Counted from the first letter of the stretch, positions 55,089 through 63,665 are shown. The stretch is DNA of 64,000 bases from Collinsella sp. (GCA_018378775.1 JAGZWV010000001.1:62001-126000), one strand, 5' to 3'. A program made the numbers and translations. Notes: generated by a model from the letters alone, not told the origin.

Positions 55089-56195
55089 ATGGCGATTACC
55101 ATCGATATCGACACTGCACGCCCCTACCAGGTGCATGTTGGCACGTTTTTGCTGGAGCAGGCGGGACCGCTCGTGCGCGCCACTGCCGGCGGTACCAAGG
55201 CCGTCATCGTGACGGACACCAACGTGGGCCCGCTCTACCAGATGCCCGTTAAGCAGAGCCTGGAGGCGTCAGGCTACGAGGTGAGCATCTGCACCTTCGA
55301 GGCCGGCGAGGCCCATAAGCGCGCCGAAACCTATATTGCCATTTTGGAGTTTGTGGCCGAGCACGAGCTTTCGCGCTCCGACGTGATCGTGGCACTCGGC
55401 GGCGGCGTCGTGGGCGACGTGGCGGGCTTTGTGGCCGCCACCTACATGCGCGGCTGCAAGTTTGTGCAGATCCCGACGAGTCTGCTCGCCATGGTGGATT
55501 CGTCGGTGGGCGGCAAGACCGCCATCGACCTGGCTGCCGGCAAGAACTTGGCCGGCGCCTTTTGGCAGCCGAGCGTGGTTATCGCCGACGTGGGGTGCCT
55601 GGCCACCCTCACGCCCGAGCAGTTCGCCGACGGCTGCGGCGAGGTTGTGAAACACGCCGTGATCGCCGACCCGGAGCTTTTCGCCGAACTGGAGAAGACC
55701 CCGCTTACGCTTGAGCTACTCAACCGCGATGTGGCCCGCGTAGCGCTCATCATCGCCCGCAATATCGACATCAAGCGCGCCGTGGTCGTCGCCGACGAGC
55801 GCGAAACCAACCAGCGCAAGCTCCTCAACTTTGGACACAGCGCCGGACACGCCGTCGAGGCCTGCGAGCACTTTGAACTCGGACACGGCAACTGCGTGTC
55901 GATCGGCATGGGCATCATCACGCGCGCCGCGGCCCTGAACGGCGTTTGCGATGCTGCACTGCCCGGTCGTATTGAGGAGCTCTGCGCCCGCCATGGCCTC
56001 AAGACCCGCTGCGATCTAGATGCCGACGCCGTCTTTGCCGAGGCGCTCCACGACAAGAAGCGCGCGGGCGACACCATCGACCTGGTGATTCCGCACGGCA
56101 TTGGCCGCTGCAGCATCGACCGCACGCCGCTTTCCACTTTCCACGAACTCATTGCCGAAGGCCTCGGCCAGAAGGGAGACGCATCTGCATGCTAG
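55089..56195 (+). CDS. aroB: 3-dehydroquinate synthase
   Basis: Second shikimate step, cyclising DAHP to dehydroquinate with Zn2+/Co2+ and catalytic NAD+. The 368 aa contain ALGGGVVGDVAGFVAATYMRG-type NAD motif, QIPTSLLAMVDSSVGGKTAID, and the metal His in FGHSAGHAVE and HGNC. ATG 55089 follows AAAGGA. It overlaps aroA by seven bases. Confidence 0.97.
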   Translation: MAITIDIDTARPYQVHVGTFLLEQAGPLVRATAGGTKAVIVTDTNVGPLYQMPVKQSLEASGYEVSICTFEAGEAHKRAETYIAILEFVAEHELSRSDVIVALGGGVVGDVAGFVAATYMRGCKFVQIPTSLLAMVDSSVGGKTAIDLAAGKNLAGAFWQPSVVIADVGCLATLTPEQFADGCGEVVKHAVIADPELFAELEKTPLTLELLNRDVARVALIIARNIDIKRAVVVADERETNQRKLLNFGHSAGHAVEACEHFELGHGNCVSIGMGIITRAAALNGVCDAALPGRIEELCARHGLKTRCDLDADAVFAEALHDKKRAGDTIDLVIPHGIGRCSIDRTPLSTFHELIAEGLGQKGDASAC

Positions 56196-57508
56196 CCCGC
56201 ATCACCCCGTCCCCGCTTAAGGGCACCGTTCCCGCCATCGCGTCCAAGTCGATGGCGCATCGCCTCATCATCTGCGCTGCGCTTGCCAACGGCGAGACGC
56301 ACGTCACCTGCAACACCACCTGCGCCGACATCGAGGCCACGGTGCGTTGCCTCACGGCGCTCGGCGCCCGCATCGAGACCGCCGAGGACGGCTTCCAGGT
56401 CCACCCCACCATGAAGAGTGTTGAGTTTGGCCTGCTCAAGGCCCTTGCCGGCGGCACGCTCGACTGCGGCGAAAGCGGCTCCACGCTGCGCTTTATGCTG
56501 CCTGTCGCCTGCGCGCTGGGTGCGGATGCCACCTTCGTAGGCCAGGGCCGCCTGGGCGCCCGCCCGCTCTCCCCGCTCTCGGACGAGATCATCGCCGCCG
56601 GCTGCGACCTACAGGGTCTGGGCGGTTTTCCGCTCAAGACGAGCGGCCGCATGCGCCCGGGCACCTTTGTGCTTCCGGGCAACGTGAGCTCGCAGTACAT
56701 CTCGGGCCTGCTGCTGGCAGCCCCGCTGCTGGCCCAGCCCTCCTGCGTGCAGGTAACCGGCCTCATCGAGAGCCGCCCCTACATCAACCTGACGATACAG
56801 GCCATGAAGGCCTTTGGCGTCGAGGTCAACGTCGAGCGCATTCCGGCCAAGGACGGCCAGCCCGAGGTCACGAACTTCCGCGTGAGCAGCGGCTCGTACC
56901 GCACGCCCGGCAGCGTAGCCGTCGAGGGCGACTGGTCCAACGCCGCCTTTTGGCTGTGCGCCGGTGCCATCGGCACCGACCCAATCACCGTCGAGGGCGT
57001 GTCACTGAGCTCCGCACAGGGCGACCGTAACGTGCTTGCCGCGCTTTCGCGCTTTGGCGCCCGCATCGTGCGCTCCACCAACGCCGCCACCGTGCAGTCC
57101 GACAAGCTCGCCGGCTTTGAGATGAGTGCCCACGACATTCCGGACCTGGTGCCCGTCATCTCGGCCGTGGCCTCGCTGGCACAGGGCCGCACCTTTATTC
57201 GCGATTGCGCCCGTCTGCGCATCAAGGAATCCGACCGTCTGGTCACCACCACCCGCGAGCTCACCGCGCTGGGCGCGCAGGTGCGCATTGCCGGCGATGA
57301 CCTCATCATCAAGGGTGTCGATGCCTTCACCGGCGGCGAGGTCGATTCGCACAACGACCATCGCATCGCCATGATGGCCGCTATCGCCGCGAGCCGCGCC
57401 ACCGGCGAGGTCGTGATCCACGGCGCCGAGGCCGTCAACAAGTCCTATCCCGATTTCTTCGACCACTACCGCCTACTGGGCGGCAAGGTCACGCTCGAGG
57501 AGGAATAG
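56189..57508 (+). CDS. aroA: 3-phosphoshikimate 1-carboxyvinyltransferase (EPSP synthase)
   Basis: Joins PEP and shikimate 3-phosphate to EPSP. The 439 aa include the N-terminal KSMAHRLIICAAL, the ESGSTLRFMLPVA loop, and RIKESDRL near residue 345. The PEP-site segment around residue 95-105 reads DCGESGSTLRF, a Glu in place of the N/A-G of class I enzymes, so class assignment by eye is uncertain. ATG 56189 lies inside the last codons of aroB. Confidence 0.96.
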   Translation: MLARITPSPLKGTVPAIASKSMAHRLIICAALANGETHVTCNTTCADIEATVRCLTALGARIETAEDGFQVHPTMKSVEFGLLKALAGGTLDCGESGSTLRFMLPVACALGADATFVGQGRLGARPLSPLSDEIIAAGCDLQGLGGFPLKTSGRMRPGTFVLPGNVSSQYISGLLLAAPLLAQPSCVQVTGLIESRPYINLTIQAMKAFGVEVNVERIPAKDGQPEVTNFRVSSGSYRTPGSVAVEGDWSNAAFWLCAGAIGTDPITVEGVSLSSAQGDRNVLAALSRFGARIVRSTNAATVQSDKLAGFEMSAHDIPDLVPVISAVASLAQGRTFIRDCARLRIKESDRLVTTTRELTALGAQVRIAGDDLIIKGVDAFTGGEVDSHNDHRIAMMAAIAASRATGEVVIHGAEAVNKSYPDFFDHYRLLGGKVTLEEE

Positions 57509-57509
57509 C

Positions 57510-58607
57510 ATGTCCTCGACCTTTGGCAACGTCTTACACTTAAGCATCTTCGGACAGTCGCACTCCCCCGCCATCGGCTGCTCGCTCGATGGCATTCCGG
57601 CGGGCATCGCCGTGGACCAGGAGCAGCTACAGTCCTTCCTCGACCGTCGAGCCCCCGGTCGCGACGAGACCGCGACCAAACGCCGCGAGGCCGACGCCGC
57701 GCATATCATCGCCGGTGTAGTCGATGGACATACCACCGGCGCGCCCATCGCCGCGATTATCGAGAACACCAACACGCGCTCCAATGATTACTCCGAGCTG
57801 CGCCGCAAGCCCCGTCCCGGGCACGCAGACTTTCCGGCGCGTGTGAAGTACCACAACATGCACGACGTCGCCGGCGGCGGGCACTTCTCCGGCCGTCTGA
57901 CGGCCCCTCTATGCATCGCCGGCGGCATTGCGCTACAGGCACTCGAGGCCCGCGGCATTCAGGTCATGGCGCACGTCGCGCAGATCGGCGGCATCTCCGA
58001 CCTGCCGATGGACGATATGGTCTATCGCGAGGCCGACCGCAAGGCTATCCTTACGAACGACCTGCCGTGCATTGACGCCGCCGCAGCCGGCCGCATGCGC
58101 GAGGAGATTCTGGCCGCGCGCGATGAACTCGACAGCATCGGCGGCATCGTGGAGTGCGGCATCTACGGACTTCCCGCGGGCATCGGCGACCCTATGTTCG
58201 ACGGCATCGAGAACCGCATCGCGCAAATCGCGTTTGGCATTCCCGCCGTAAAGGGCGTGGAGTTTGGCATGGGCTTTGCCGTGGCCGCCATGCGCGGCAG
58301 CGAGAACAACGATCCGTATCGCATCGATGCCGAGACCGGCGAGATCGAGGTCGAGTCCAATAACGCCGGCGGCATCCTGGGCGGTATTTCGACCGGCGCG
58401 CCCGTCATGTGGCGCATGGCCGTAAAGCCGACGCCCTCAATTGGCCGCGAGCAGCAGACCGTAGACATGGACACCATGGAAAATGCCGAGGTCTCGGTCC
58501 ACGGCCGTCACGATCCCTGCATCGTCCCGCGCGCCGTCCCCGTTGCCGAAGCAGCAGCTGCCCTCGCGATTTGGGACGCCCTCCTCGAGGACGCCGCCCA
58601 GCGCTAA
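57510..58607 (+). CDS. aroC: Chorismate synthase
   Basis: FMN-dependent 1,4-elimination of phosphate from EPSP to give chorismate. The 365 aa show LSIFGQSHSPAIGC, PGHADFPARVKY, GGGHFSGRLTAPLCIAGG, GGILGGISTGAPV and RHDPCIVPRAVPVAEA. ATG 57510 is one base past the aroA stop with GAGGAGG upstream. A REP-like pair begins 14 bases after its stop. Confidence 0.97.
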   Translation: MSSTFGNVLHLSIFGQSHSPAIGCSLDGIPAGIAVDQEQLQSFLDRRAPGRDETATKRREADAAHIIAGVVDGHTTGAPIAAIIENTNTRSNDYSELRRKPRPGHADFPARVKYHNMHDVAGGGHFSGRLTAPLCIAGGIALQALEARGIQVMAHVAQIGGISDLPMDDMVYREADRKAILTNDLPCIDAAAAGRMREEILAARDELDSIGGIVECGIYGLPAGIGDPMFDGIENRIAQIAFGIPAVKGVEFGMGFAVAAMRGSENNDPYRIDAETGEIEVESNNAGGILGGISTGAPVMWRMAVKPTPSIGREQQTVDMDTMENAEVSVHGRHDPCIVPRAVPVAEAAAALAIWDALLEDAAQR

Positions 58608-58621
58608 CCCGCCCACCCCAA

Positions 58622-58748
58622 GGGTAGTTAATTTGGGACGGGGCTATTTTAGCTACCCCCATATGCCAGTTGATATTTGCCCTGGCACCCATCGATTCGT
58701 CGACAGTCAAAGGGTAGCTAAAAAAGCCCCGTCCCAAATTAACTACCC
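58622..58748. repeat. Inverted pair of GTAG-headed palindromes (REPIN-like), copy B
   Basis: Left arm 58622-58658 and right arm 58712-58748 are 37-base inverted copies with one mismatch, each starting GGGTAGTTAATTTGGGACGG. Arms match copy A apart from a C-to-T change repeated in both arms (compensatory). The 53-base centre differs from copy A. It lies between aroC and pheA and could fold as a long stem in the mRNA. Confidence 0.8.
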
Positions 58749-58776
58749 CAGGCAACCATTCACGAAAGGGGCCTCC

Positions 58777-59922
58777 ATGGACCTTGCTGACATCCGCCAG
58801 GCCATCGATGGCATCGACACCACGCTCCTCAACAGTTTTATCGAGCGCATGGATATTGCCACCGAGGTCGCCAAGTCAAAAATCGAGATGGGCAAGGCCG
58901 TCTTCGACCCCGCCCGCGAGCGCTCCAAGCTCAACAACCTCGCCAGCCGCGCGCCCGAGCGCTACGAGGCGCAGACCATCACCCTGTTCCGTCTCCTCAT
59001 GAGCATGAGCAAGGCCGAGCAGCAGCGCTACATCAACGAGCTCAAGGGCATTACCGTTTCGCAAAAGGCCCACGCCACGGCCGCAGCCTCCGACACGCCC
59101 TTCCCTCAAGCGGCCACCGTCGCCTGCCAGGGCGTGGAAGGTGCCTATAGCCAGATCGCCGCGTGCAAACTCTTCGACGTGCCCGACATCGCGTTTTTCG
59201 AGACCTTCGAAGGCGTTATGCGCGCTGTGCGCGACGGCTTCTGCGAGTTTGGCGTGTTGCCCATCGAGAACTCCACTGCCGGCTCGGTCAACGCCGTCTA
59301 CGACCTGCTCGCCCAGTTCGACTTCCACATCGTGCGCTCGCTTCGCCTCAAGATCGACCACAATCTGCTCGTCAAACCCGGCACCAAACTCGCGGACATA
59401 CGCGAGGTCTACAGCCACGGTCAGGCCATCGCGCAGTGCGCCAGCTTTATCGAGGCGCACGGCCTGCACGCCACCAAGTACCCCAACACGGCCATGTCGG
59501 CCGAGATGGTCGCCAGCTCCGAGCGCACCGATGTTGCCGCCATCGCATCGCGCAGCTGCGCGGCACTCTATGGCCTGGAGGTGCTGGAGCCCAACATTCA
59601 GGACTCGGACAACAACTACACACGCTTTGTCGTCATCAGCCGCGAGCCGCGCGTCTACCCCGGCGCCAACCGCACCTCGCTCATGATCACCACGGCCAAC
59701 GAACCGGGCGCGCTCTATCGCGTACTCGAGCGCTTCTACGCGCTCAATATCAACCTCATCAAGCTCGAAAGCCGTCCCATCCCCAGTCGCGATTTTGAGT
59801 TTATGTTCTACTTCGATCTGGACTGCCCCTTTGGCAGCAAGGCCCTCGACGACCTACTCGACTCAATCGACGACGCTTGCGAGAGCTTCACCTACTTTGG
59901 CAGCTACACGGAGGTGCTCTAG
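58777..59922 (+). CDS. pheA: Bifunctional chorismate mutase / prephenate dehydratase (P-protein)
   Basis: Converts chorismate to prephenate and then phenylpyruvate. Residues about 1-90 are an AroQ-type helical chorismate mutase (LADIRQAIDGIDTTLLNSFI), 112-290 the dehydratase (ACQGVEGAYSQIAA, GVLPIENSTAGSVNAVYDLL, and the catalytic TRFVVIS), and 300-381 an ACT domain (TSLMITTANEPGALYRVLERF), with the ESRP motif of Phe binding. ATG 58777 follows AAAGGGG; the open frame upstream runs through the repeat and is not coding. 381 aa. One stop base precedes aroE/K. Confidence 0.96.
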   Translation: MDLADIRQAIDGIDTTLLNSFIERMDIATEVAKSKIEMGKAVFDPARERSKLNNLASRAPERYEAQTITLFRLLMSMSKAEQQRYINELKGITVSQKAHATAAASDTPFPQAATVACQGVEGAYSQIAACKLFDVPDIAFFETFEGVMRAVRDGFCEFGVLPIENSTAGSVNAVYDLLAQFDFHIVRSLRLKIDHNLLVKPGTKLADIREVYSHGQAIAQCASFIEAHGLHATKYPNTAMSAEMVASSERTDVAAIASRSCAALYGLEVLEPNIQDSDNNYTRFVVISREPRVYPGANRTSLMITTANEPGALYRVLERFYALNINLIKLESRPIPSRDFEFMFYFDLDCPFGSKALDDLLDSIDDACESFTYFGSYTEVL

Positions 59923-61173
59923 ATGACCGATACCGCCGCAACCCGCCCCTACGGCGTACTGGGCCGCGTGCTAGGCCACAGCTACACCCCGACCATCTAC
60001 AAGGAGCTCGCAGGGCTCGAGTACGTGCGTTTTGAGCGCGAGCCCGGAGACCTCGCGGCCTTTATGACGGGCGACGAGTGGGAGGGCACCAACGTGACCA
60101 TCCCCTACAAGCGCGCCGTCATGGAATATCTTGACGAGCTGAGTCCGCTGGCCGAACGCATGGGCAACGTCAACACCATCACGCGCCTGCCCGACGGCCG
60201 CCTACGCGGCGATAATACTGACTACTTCGGTTTTCAGTGCCTGGTCGAGGAGCTGGGGGTTGATGTTGCCGGCAAAAAGGCCCTCGTGCTCGGTGCCACC
60301 GGTGGTGCCGGCACCACGGCAAGCATGGTGCTCGGCGACCTGGGCGCCGTCGTCGTACCAGTCGGCCGCACGAGCGAGGTCAGCTACAACAACATGGCGC
60401 AGCAGTCCGACGCCGCCCTGCTCGTCAACTGCACGCCCGCCGGCATGTTCCCCCATTGCCCCGACGCGCCTTGCACGCTCGAAGGGCTCGATGTGCTCGA
60501 GGGCGTTATCGACATTGTCTATAACCCCGCCCGCACGAGACTCATGCTTGAGGCCGAGCGCCGCGACATCCCCTGCATCGGTGGTCTGCTAATGCTCGTG
60601 GCCCAAGCGGCACAGGCCGTCGAGCGCTATACCGGCCAGGTCACCCCGCGCGAGCGCATCTTGAATGTAACGGAGCGCTTGTCACGCCGCGAACAGAACA
60701 TCGCGCTGATCGGCATGCCGGGCTCGGGCAAGACCCGCGTGGGCGAGCAGATTGCCCTGCTCACGGGTCGCGAGCACATCGATCTGGACCGCGCCCTCGA
60801 GGAACGCCTCGGCATGCCCTGCGCCGACTATATCGTCGAGCGCGGCGAGGCGACCTTCCGCGAGCAGGAGACGGCGGCGCTGGCCGACATCTCCAAGCGC
60901 AGCGGCCTGGTGCTCTCCACCGGTGGCGGCGTGGTCACACGCGACGAGAACTATCCGCTGCTGCACCAGAACAGCCAGATCGTGATGCTCAACCGCAAGC
61001 TCGAAGAGCTCGCCCACAAGGGCCGCCCCATCACCGCGCGCGACGGCATCGACAAGCTGGCCGAGCAGCGTATGCCGCGCTACCGCGCCTGGGCCGACTA
61101 CATCATCGACTCACGCGACTGCGCCGCCAACACCGCCCAGGCCCTCCTCGACACCCTCCCACCCGCTCTCTAA
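59923..61173 (+). CDS. Shikimate dehydrogenase - shikimate kinase fusion
   Basis: Two consecutive-pathway enzymes in one 416-aa chain. Residues about 10-255 are AroE: GRVLGHSYTPTIYKEL, the catalytic Lys/Asp motifs NVTIPYKRAV and GDNTDYFGF, and the NADP loop VLGATGGAGTT; the last helix is GGLLMLVAQAAQ. A 10-residue linker leads to AroK: P-loop GMPGSGKT (264-271), DLDRALEERLG, FREQE and STGGGVV. Both active sites look intact. ATG 59923 directly follows the pheA stop. There is no separate aroK in the cluster. The fusion would channel dehydroshikimate to shikimate phosphate. Confidence 0.94.
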   Translation: MTDTAATRPYGVLGRVLGHSYTPTIYKELAGLEYVRFEREPGDLAAFMTGDEWEGTNVTIPYKRAVMEYLDELSPLAERMGNVNTITRLPDGRLRGDNTDYFGFQCLVEELGVDVAGKKALVLGATGGAGTTASMVLGDLGAVVVPVGRTSEVSYNNMAQQSDAALLVNCTPAGMFPHCPDAPCTLEGLDVLEGVIDIVYNPARTRLMLEAERRDIPCIGGLLMLVAQAAQAVERYTGQVTPRERILNVTERLSRREQNIALIGMPGSGKTRVGEQIALLTGREHIDLDRALEERLGMPCADYIVERGEATFREQETAALADISKRSGLVLSTGGGVVTRDENYPLLHQNSQIVMLNRKLEELAHKGRPITARDGIDKLAEQRMPRYRAWADYIIDSRDCAANTAQALLDTLPPAL

Positions 61174-61175
61174 CC

Positions 61176-61216
61176 AAAACCACCACAAAGGGGACAGGCA
61201 CCTTTGTGGTGGTTTT
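61176..61216. repeat. Perfect 16-base palindrome between aroE/K and aroQ
   Basis: AAAACCACCACAAAGG (61176-61191) and CCTTTGTGGTGGTTTT (61201-61216) flank GGACAGGCA. The stem ends in TTTT and could act as a weak terminator. The core GGGGACAGGC also occurs upstream of the RAYT gene (complement of 898-907), which suggests a second REP-like family. Confidence 0.6.
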
Positions 61217-61237
61217 CCAACCGCAAAGGAAGCAACC

Positions 61238-61675
61238 ATGAAAGCACTCGTCATCAACGGCCCCAACCTCAACATGCTCGGCATTCGCGAGCCGGGCATC
61301 TATGGCAGCGACAACTACGACCGCTTAGTGCAGATCTGCCAGGAAGCGGGCGCCGCACAGGGCTTTGACGAGGTCGATGTCTTCCAGTCTAACCACGAGG
61401 GCAGCATCGTCGACAAGATCCAGGAGGCCTACGGCAAGGTCGACGGCATCGTCATCAACCCGGCCGCCTACACGCACACAAGCGTGGCCATCTTGGATGC
61501 CCTCAAAGCCGTCGCCATCCCGGCTGTGGAGGTCCACATTAGCGCCGTCGAGACCCGCGAAGACTTCCGCCAGGTGAGCTACGCCCGTCTGGCCTGCTTC
61601 GCCACCATCACCGGCGAAGGCCTCCAGGGCTACGCCCACGCGCTGGAGCTGCTGAGGGAGCATCTCGAAAAGTAA
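61238..61675 (+). CDS. aroQ: 3-dehydroquinate dehydratase, type II
   Basis: Dodecameric dehydroquinase that dehydrates dehydroquinate to dehydroshikimate. The 145 aa have GPNLNMLGIREPGIYG (catalytic Tyr follows), the NPAAYTHTSVAI and HISAVETREDFRQ motifs. ATG 61238 follows AAAGGA. Last gene of the aromatic cluster; completes the chorismate pathway. Confidence 0.97.
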   Translation: MKALVINGPNLNMLGIREPGIYGSDNYDRLVQICQEAGAAQGFDEVDVFQSNHEGSIVDKIQEAYGKVDGIVINPAAYTHTSVAILDALKAVAIPAVEVHISAVETREDFRQVSYARLACFATITGEGLQGYAHALELLREHLEK

Positions 61676-61741
61676 AATGCCAACCCCAACAAACAGCAGC
61701 GGCTTGCTCGCGCTCGGCTCCAGCAGCACACAAGATGAAAA

Positions 61742-61770
61742 AAGCCCAGACCACCAAGCGGTCTGGGCTT
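61742..61770. terminator. Bidirectional terminator between aroQ and tRNA-Arg(TCT)
   Basis: AAGCCCAGACC and GGTCTGGGCTT form a perfect 11-base stem with a 7-base loop. TTAATAA follows on the plus strand and TTTTTTC on the minus strand, so it can end both converging transcripts. Confidence 0.88.
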
Positions 61771-61779
61771 AATAAACGA

Positions 61780-61856
61780 TGGTGCTCCATGGCGGATTCG
61801 AACCGTCGACCTTGGGATTAGAAGTCCCCTGCTCTATCCAACTGAGCTAATGGAGC
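61780..61856 (-). tRNA. tRNA-Arg (anticodon TCT)
   Basis: Cloverleaf on the minus strand: acceptor GCTCCAT/ATGGAGC, D-arm GCTCAGTTGGATAGAGC, anticodon loop CTTCTAA (anticodon TCT, reads AGA), T-loop TTCGAAT, A73 and an encoded CCA. Two unpaired positions are seen: G27/A43 at the base of the anticodon stem and A50/C64 in the T stem. Confidence 0.93.
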
Positions 61857-61902
61857 AAATAACCGCACGCCCAAGCAAGCACAAGCCTGTCAGGCGCTAG
61901 TA

Positions 61903-61908
61903 ATTATA
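61903..61908 (-). promoter_or_regulatory. -10 element upstream of tRNA-Arg(TCT)
   Basis: Perfect TATAAT on the minus strand, about 47 bases before the mature tRNA, overlapping the end of the transporter ATPase gene. No clear -35 box. Confidence 0.45.
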
Positions 61909-61910
61909 AC

Positions 61911-62678
61911 CTAGTTGAACTGCTCGCGGTACGCCTTGCAGACCTCATCGACCGGGCCGTCCATGCGAAGGTCACCCTTCTCAATCCAAACGGCACGCTG
62001 GCAGATGCGCTCAACCTGCTCCATAGAGTGCGAAACGAACAGAACCGTCACGTCACCGCTCTGGATAAAGTGCTGGATGCGGGCCTCGCACTTCTGCTGG
62101 AAGAACACATCACCGACGGACAGCGTCTCGTCAACGATCAGAATATCGGGCTCGGTAATCGTCGCGATTGCAAAGGCGATACGCGCCACCATGCCCGAGG
62201 AGAAGTTCTTGAGCGGCATATCGACAAAGTTCTGAAGCTCAGCGAACTCAATAATGCCGTCAAAGTTGGCATCGATGAACTCCTTGGTGTAGCCGAGCAG
62301 GGCGCCGTTCAGATAGATGTTCTCGCGGGCGGTCAGCTCGGGGTCAAAGCCGGCGCCGAGCTCAATCAGCGGCGCGATGTTACCGTGCACCTTAACGCTG
62401 CCCTCGCTAGGCTCAAGCACGCCAGCGATAATCTTGAGCATCGTAGACTTGCCGGAGCCATTGGTGCCGACCAGACCCACAACCTCGCCGCGATGAATAT
62501 CAAACGAGATGTGCTTAAGCGCCCTAAACTCCTCAAAGAACAGCTCGTGCTTGGCAAGCTTAATGAAGTACTCCTTGAGGTTGGTCAGCGACTCGGACGC
62601 CATGTTAAAGATCATGGTGACGTCGTCGACCTCGACAGCCAGAGGCTGCTCGCTGTAATCAACAACAGATTCAGTCAT
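61911..62678 (-). CDS. Surface polysaccharide/teichoic acid ABC exporter, ATP-binding subunit
   Basis: ATPase of the Wzt/TagH/RfbE class that powers export of lipid-linked polysaccharide or teichoic acid. The 255 aa have Walker A GTNGSGKST, the signature LKNFSSGMVARIAFA, Walker B ILIVDETLSVGD and the H-loop VLFVSHSMEQ. It lacks the C-terminal carbohydrate-binding domain of long Wzt proteins. ATG 62678 follows AAGGAG by seven bases. It partners the permease 11 bases upstream. Confidence 0.93.
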   Translation of the reverse strand: MTESVVDYSEQPLAVEVDDVTMIFNMASESLTNLKEYFIKLAKHELFFEEFRALKHISFDIHRGEVVGLVGTNGSGKSTMLKIIAGVLEPSEGSVKVHGNIAPLIELGAGFDPELTARENIYLNGALLGYTKEFIDANFDGIIEFAELQNFVDMPLKNFSSGMVARIAFAIATITEPDILIVDETLSVGDVFFQQKCEARIQHFIQSGDVTVLFVSHSMEQVERICQRAVWIEKGDLRMDGPVDEVCKAYREQFN

Positions 62679-62689
62679 CACAGCACTCC

Positions 62690-63535
62690 TTAGATGTAGA
62701 GGATGAACTTGCGCTCGGACTTATGGAACACGGTGTAGCCAATAACAAGCGCAAGAACCGCCCAAGCAACGCACATACCAAACGTCATAAGCGAGGGCGT
62801 AGTCTGGAACAGGAAGATATCGCGCATAAACTGCAGGTAGTTATACATGGGGTTCGCATAGACCAGAATGCGCACGAGATGCGGCATTTGCGCAACGAAG
62901 TCGGTCGTCCAGAAAATAGGCGTGATGTAAGTCCACGCCGTAATGACGACGCTCCACAGATGCATGACATCGCGGAAGAAGACCGTGAGGGCGGAGAGCA
63001 TCATGCCCAGGCCCATGCAGAAGCACATAAGCAGCAGTAGGCAGACCGGCAGCAGAATCAGGTGCCAAGAAGGCATAACGTGGAACCACAGCATAACGAT
63101 GGCAACGGCGACCAGCGAGAAGGCAAAGTTGACCAACGAGAAGAGCACCTTCTGCACCGGGAAGACCCAGCGGTGCACTTTAACCTTCTTGAGCAGAGGG
63201 GCAGCGCCCACGATCGACGTCAGCGCCTGGTTCGTAGACTCGGACATGACGGCAAAGGTAATGTTACCCACGATCAAGTACAGCGGGTACATCTCGGGCG
63301 TCATTGAGCCATTGCGACCCTGGCCAAAAATCGTCGAGAACACGATGGCCATGACGATCATCATCAGCAGCGGGTTGAGCACCGACCATGCGACGCCCAG
63401 AACGCTACGGCGATACTTGATCTTAAAATCCTTGGTAACCAGCTGACGAAGGATAAACGCGTCCTTCTCAAATTCGTTCTTAGCAAACGTCGCAGGCAGA
63501 CTGCGAGTTTCTTGTTGCTTTGTCTGATCCGACAC
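62690..63535 (-). CDS. Surface polysaccharide/teichoic acid ABC exporter, permease subunit
   Basis: ABC-2 permease of the Wzm/TagG type with six membrane helices. The 281 aa contain the family pattern DFKIKYRRSVLGVAWSVLNPLL, LIVGNITFAVMSES and WTYITPIFW. GTG 63535 is used because AAGGAG lies eight bases upstream; the frame continues to 63598 but without similarity. First gene of a two-gene operon read away from the glycosyltransferase. Confidence 0.93.
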   Translation of the reverse strand: MSDQTKQQETRSLPATFAKNEFEKDAFILRQLVTKDFKIKYRRSVLGVAWSVLNPLLMMIVMAIVFSTIFGQGRNGSMTPEMYPLYLIVGNITFAVMSESTNQALTSIVGAAPLLKKVKVHRWVFPVQKVLFSLVNFAFSLVAVAIVMLWFHVMPSWHLILLPVCLLLLMCFCMGLGMMLSALTVFFRDVMHLWSVVITAWTYITPIFWTTDFVAQMPHLVRILVYANPMYNYLQFMRDIFLFQTTPSLMTFGMCVAWAVLALVIGYTVFHKSERKFILYI

Positions 63536-63574
63536 GGATGCAACTCCTTTACTCGTAATCGTTGACAAACGAAC

Positions 63575-63580
63575 AGTATA
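63575..63580 (-). promoter_or_regulatory. -10 element of ABC exporter operon
   Basis: TATACT on the minus strand 40 bases before the permease GTG. A clear -35 box was not seen. Confidence 0.45.
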
Positions 63581-63659
63581 GACCCGACGGCCATGCAAAC
63601 GATTCGCGCAACAAAACTGGAGAACTAACCCACATCTTAGGATGCCAAGCCCAAACGGC

Positions 63660-63665
63660 TATACT
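63660..63665 (+). promoter_or_regulatory. -10 element of glycosyltransferase gene
   Basis: TATACT on the plus strand about 31 bases before GTG 63696. It mirrors the divergent promoter of the exporter 80 bases away. Confidence 0.45.

Noticed and set aside
58483..58776. Upstream in-frame extension of pheA through the repeat
   Set aside because: It overlaps aroC and translates the palindrome; ATG 58777 has a good ribosome site and begins the chorismate mutase domain.
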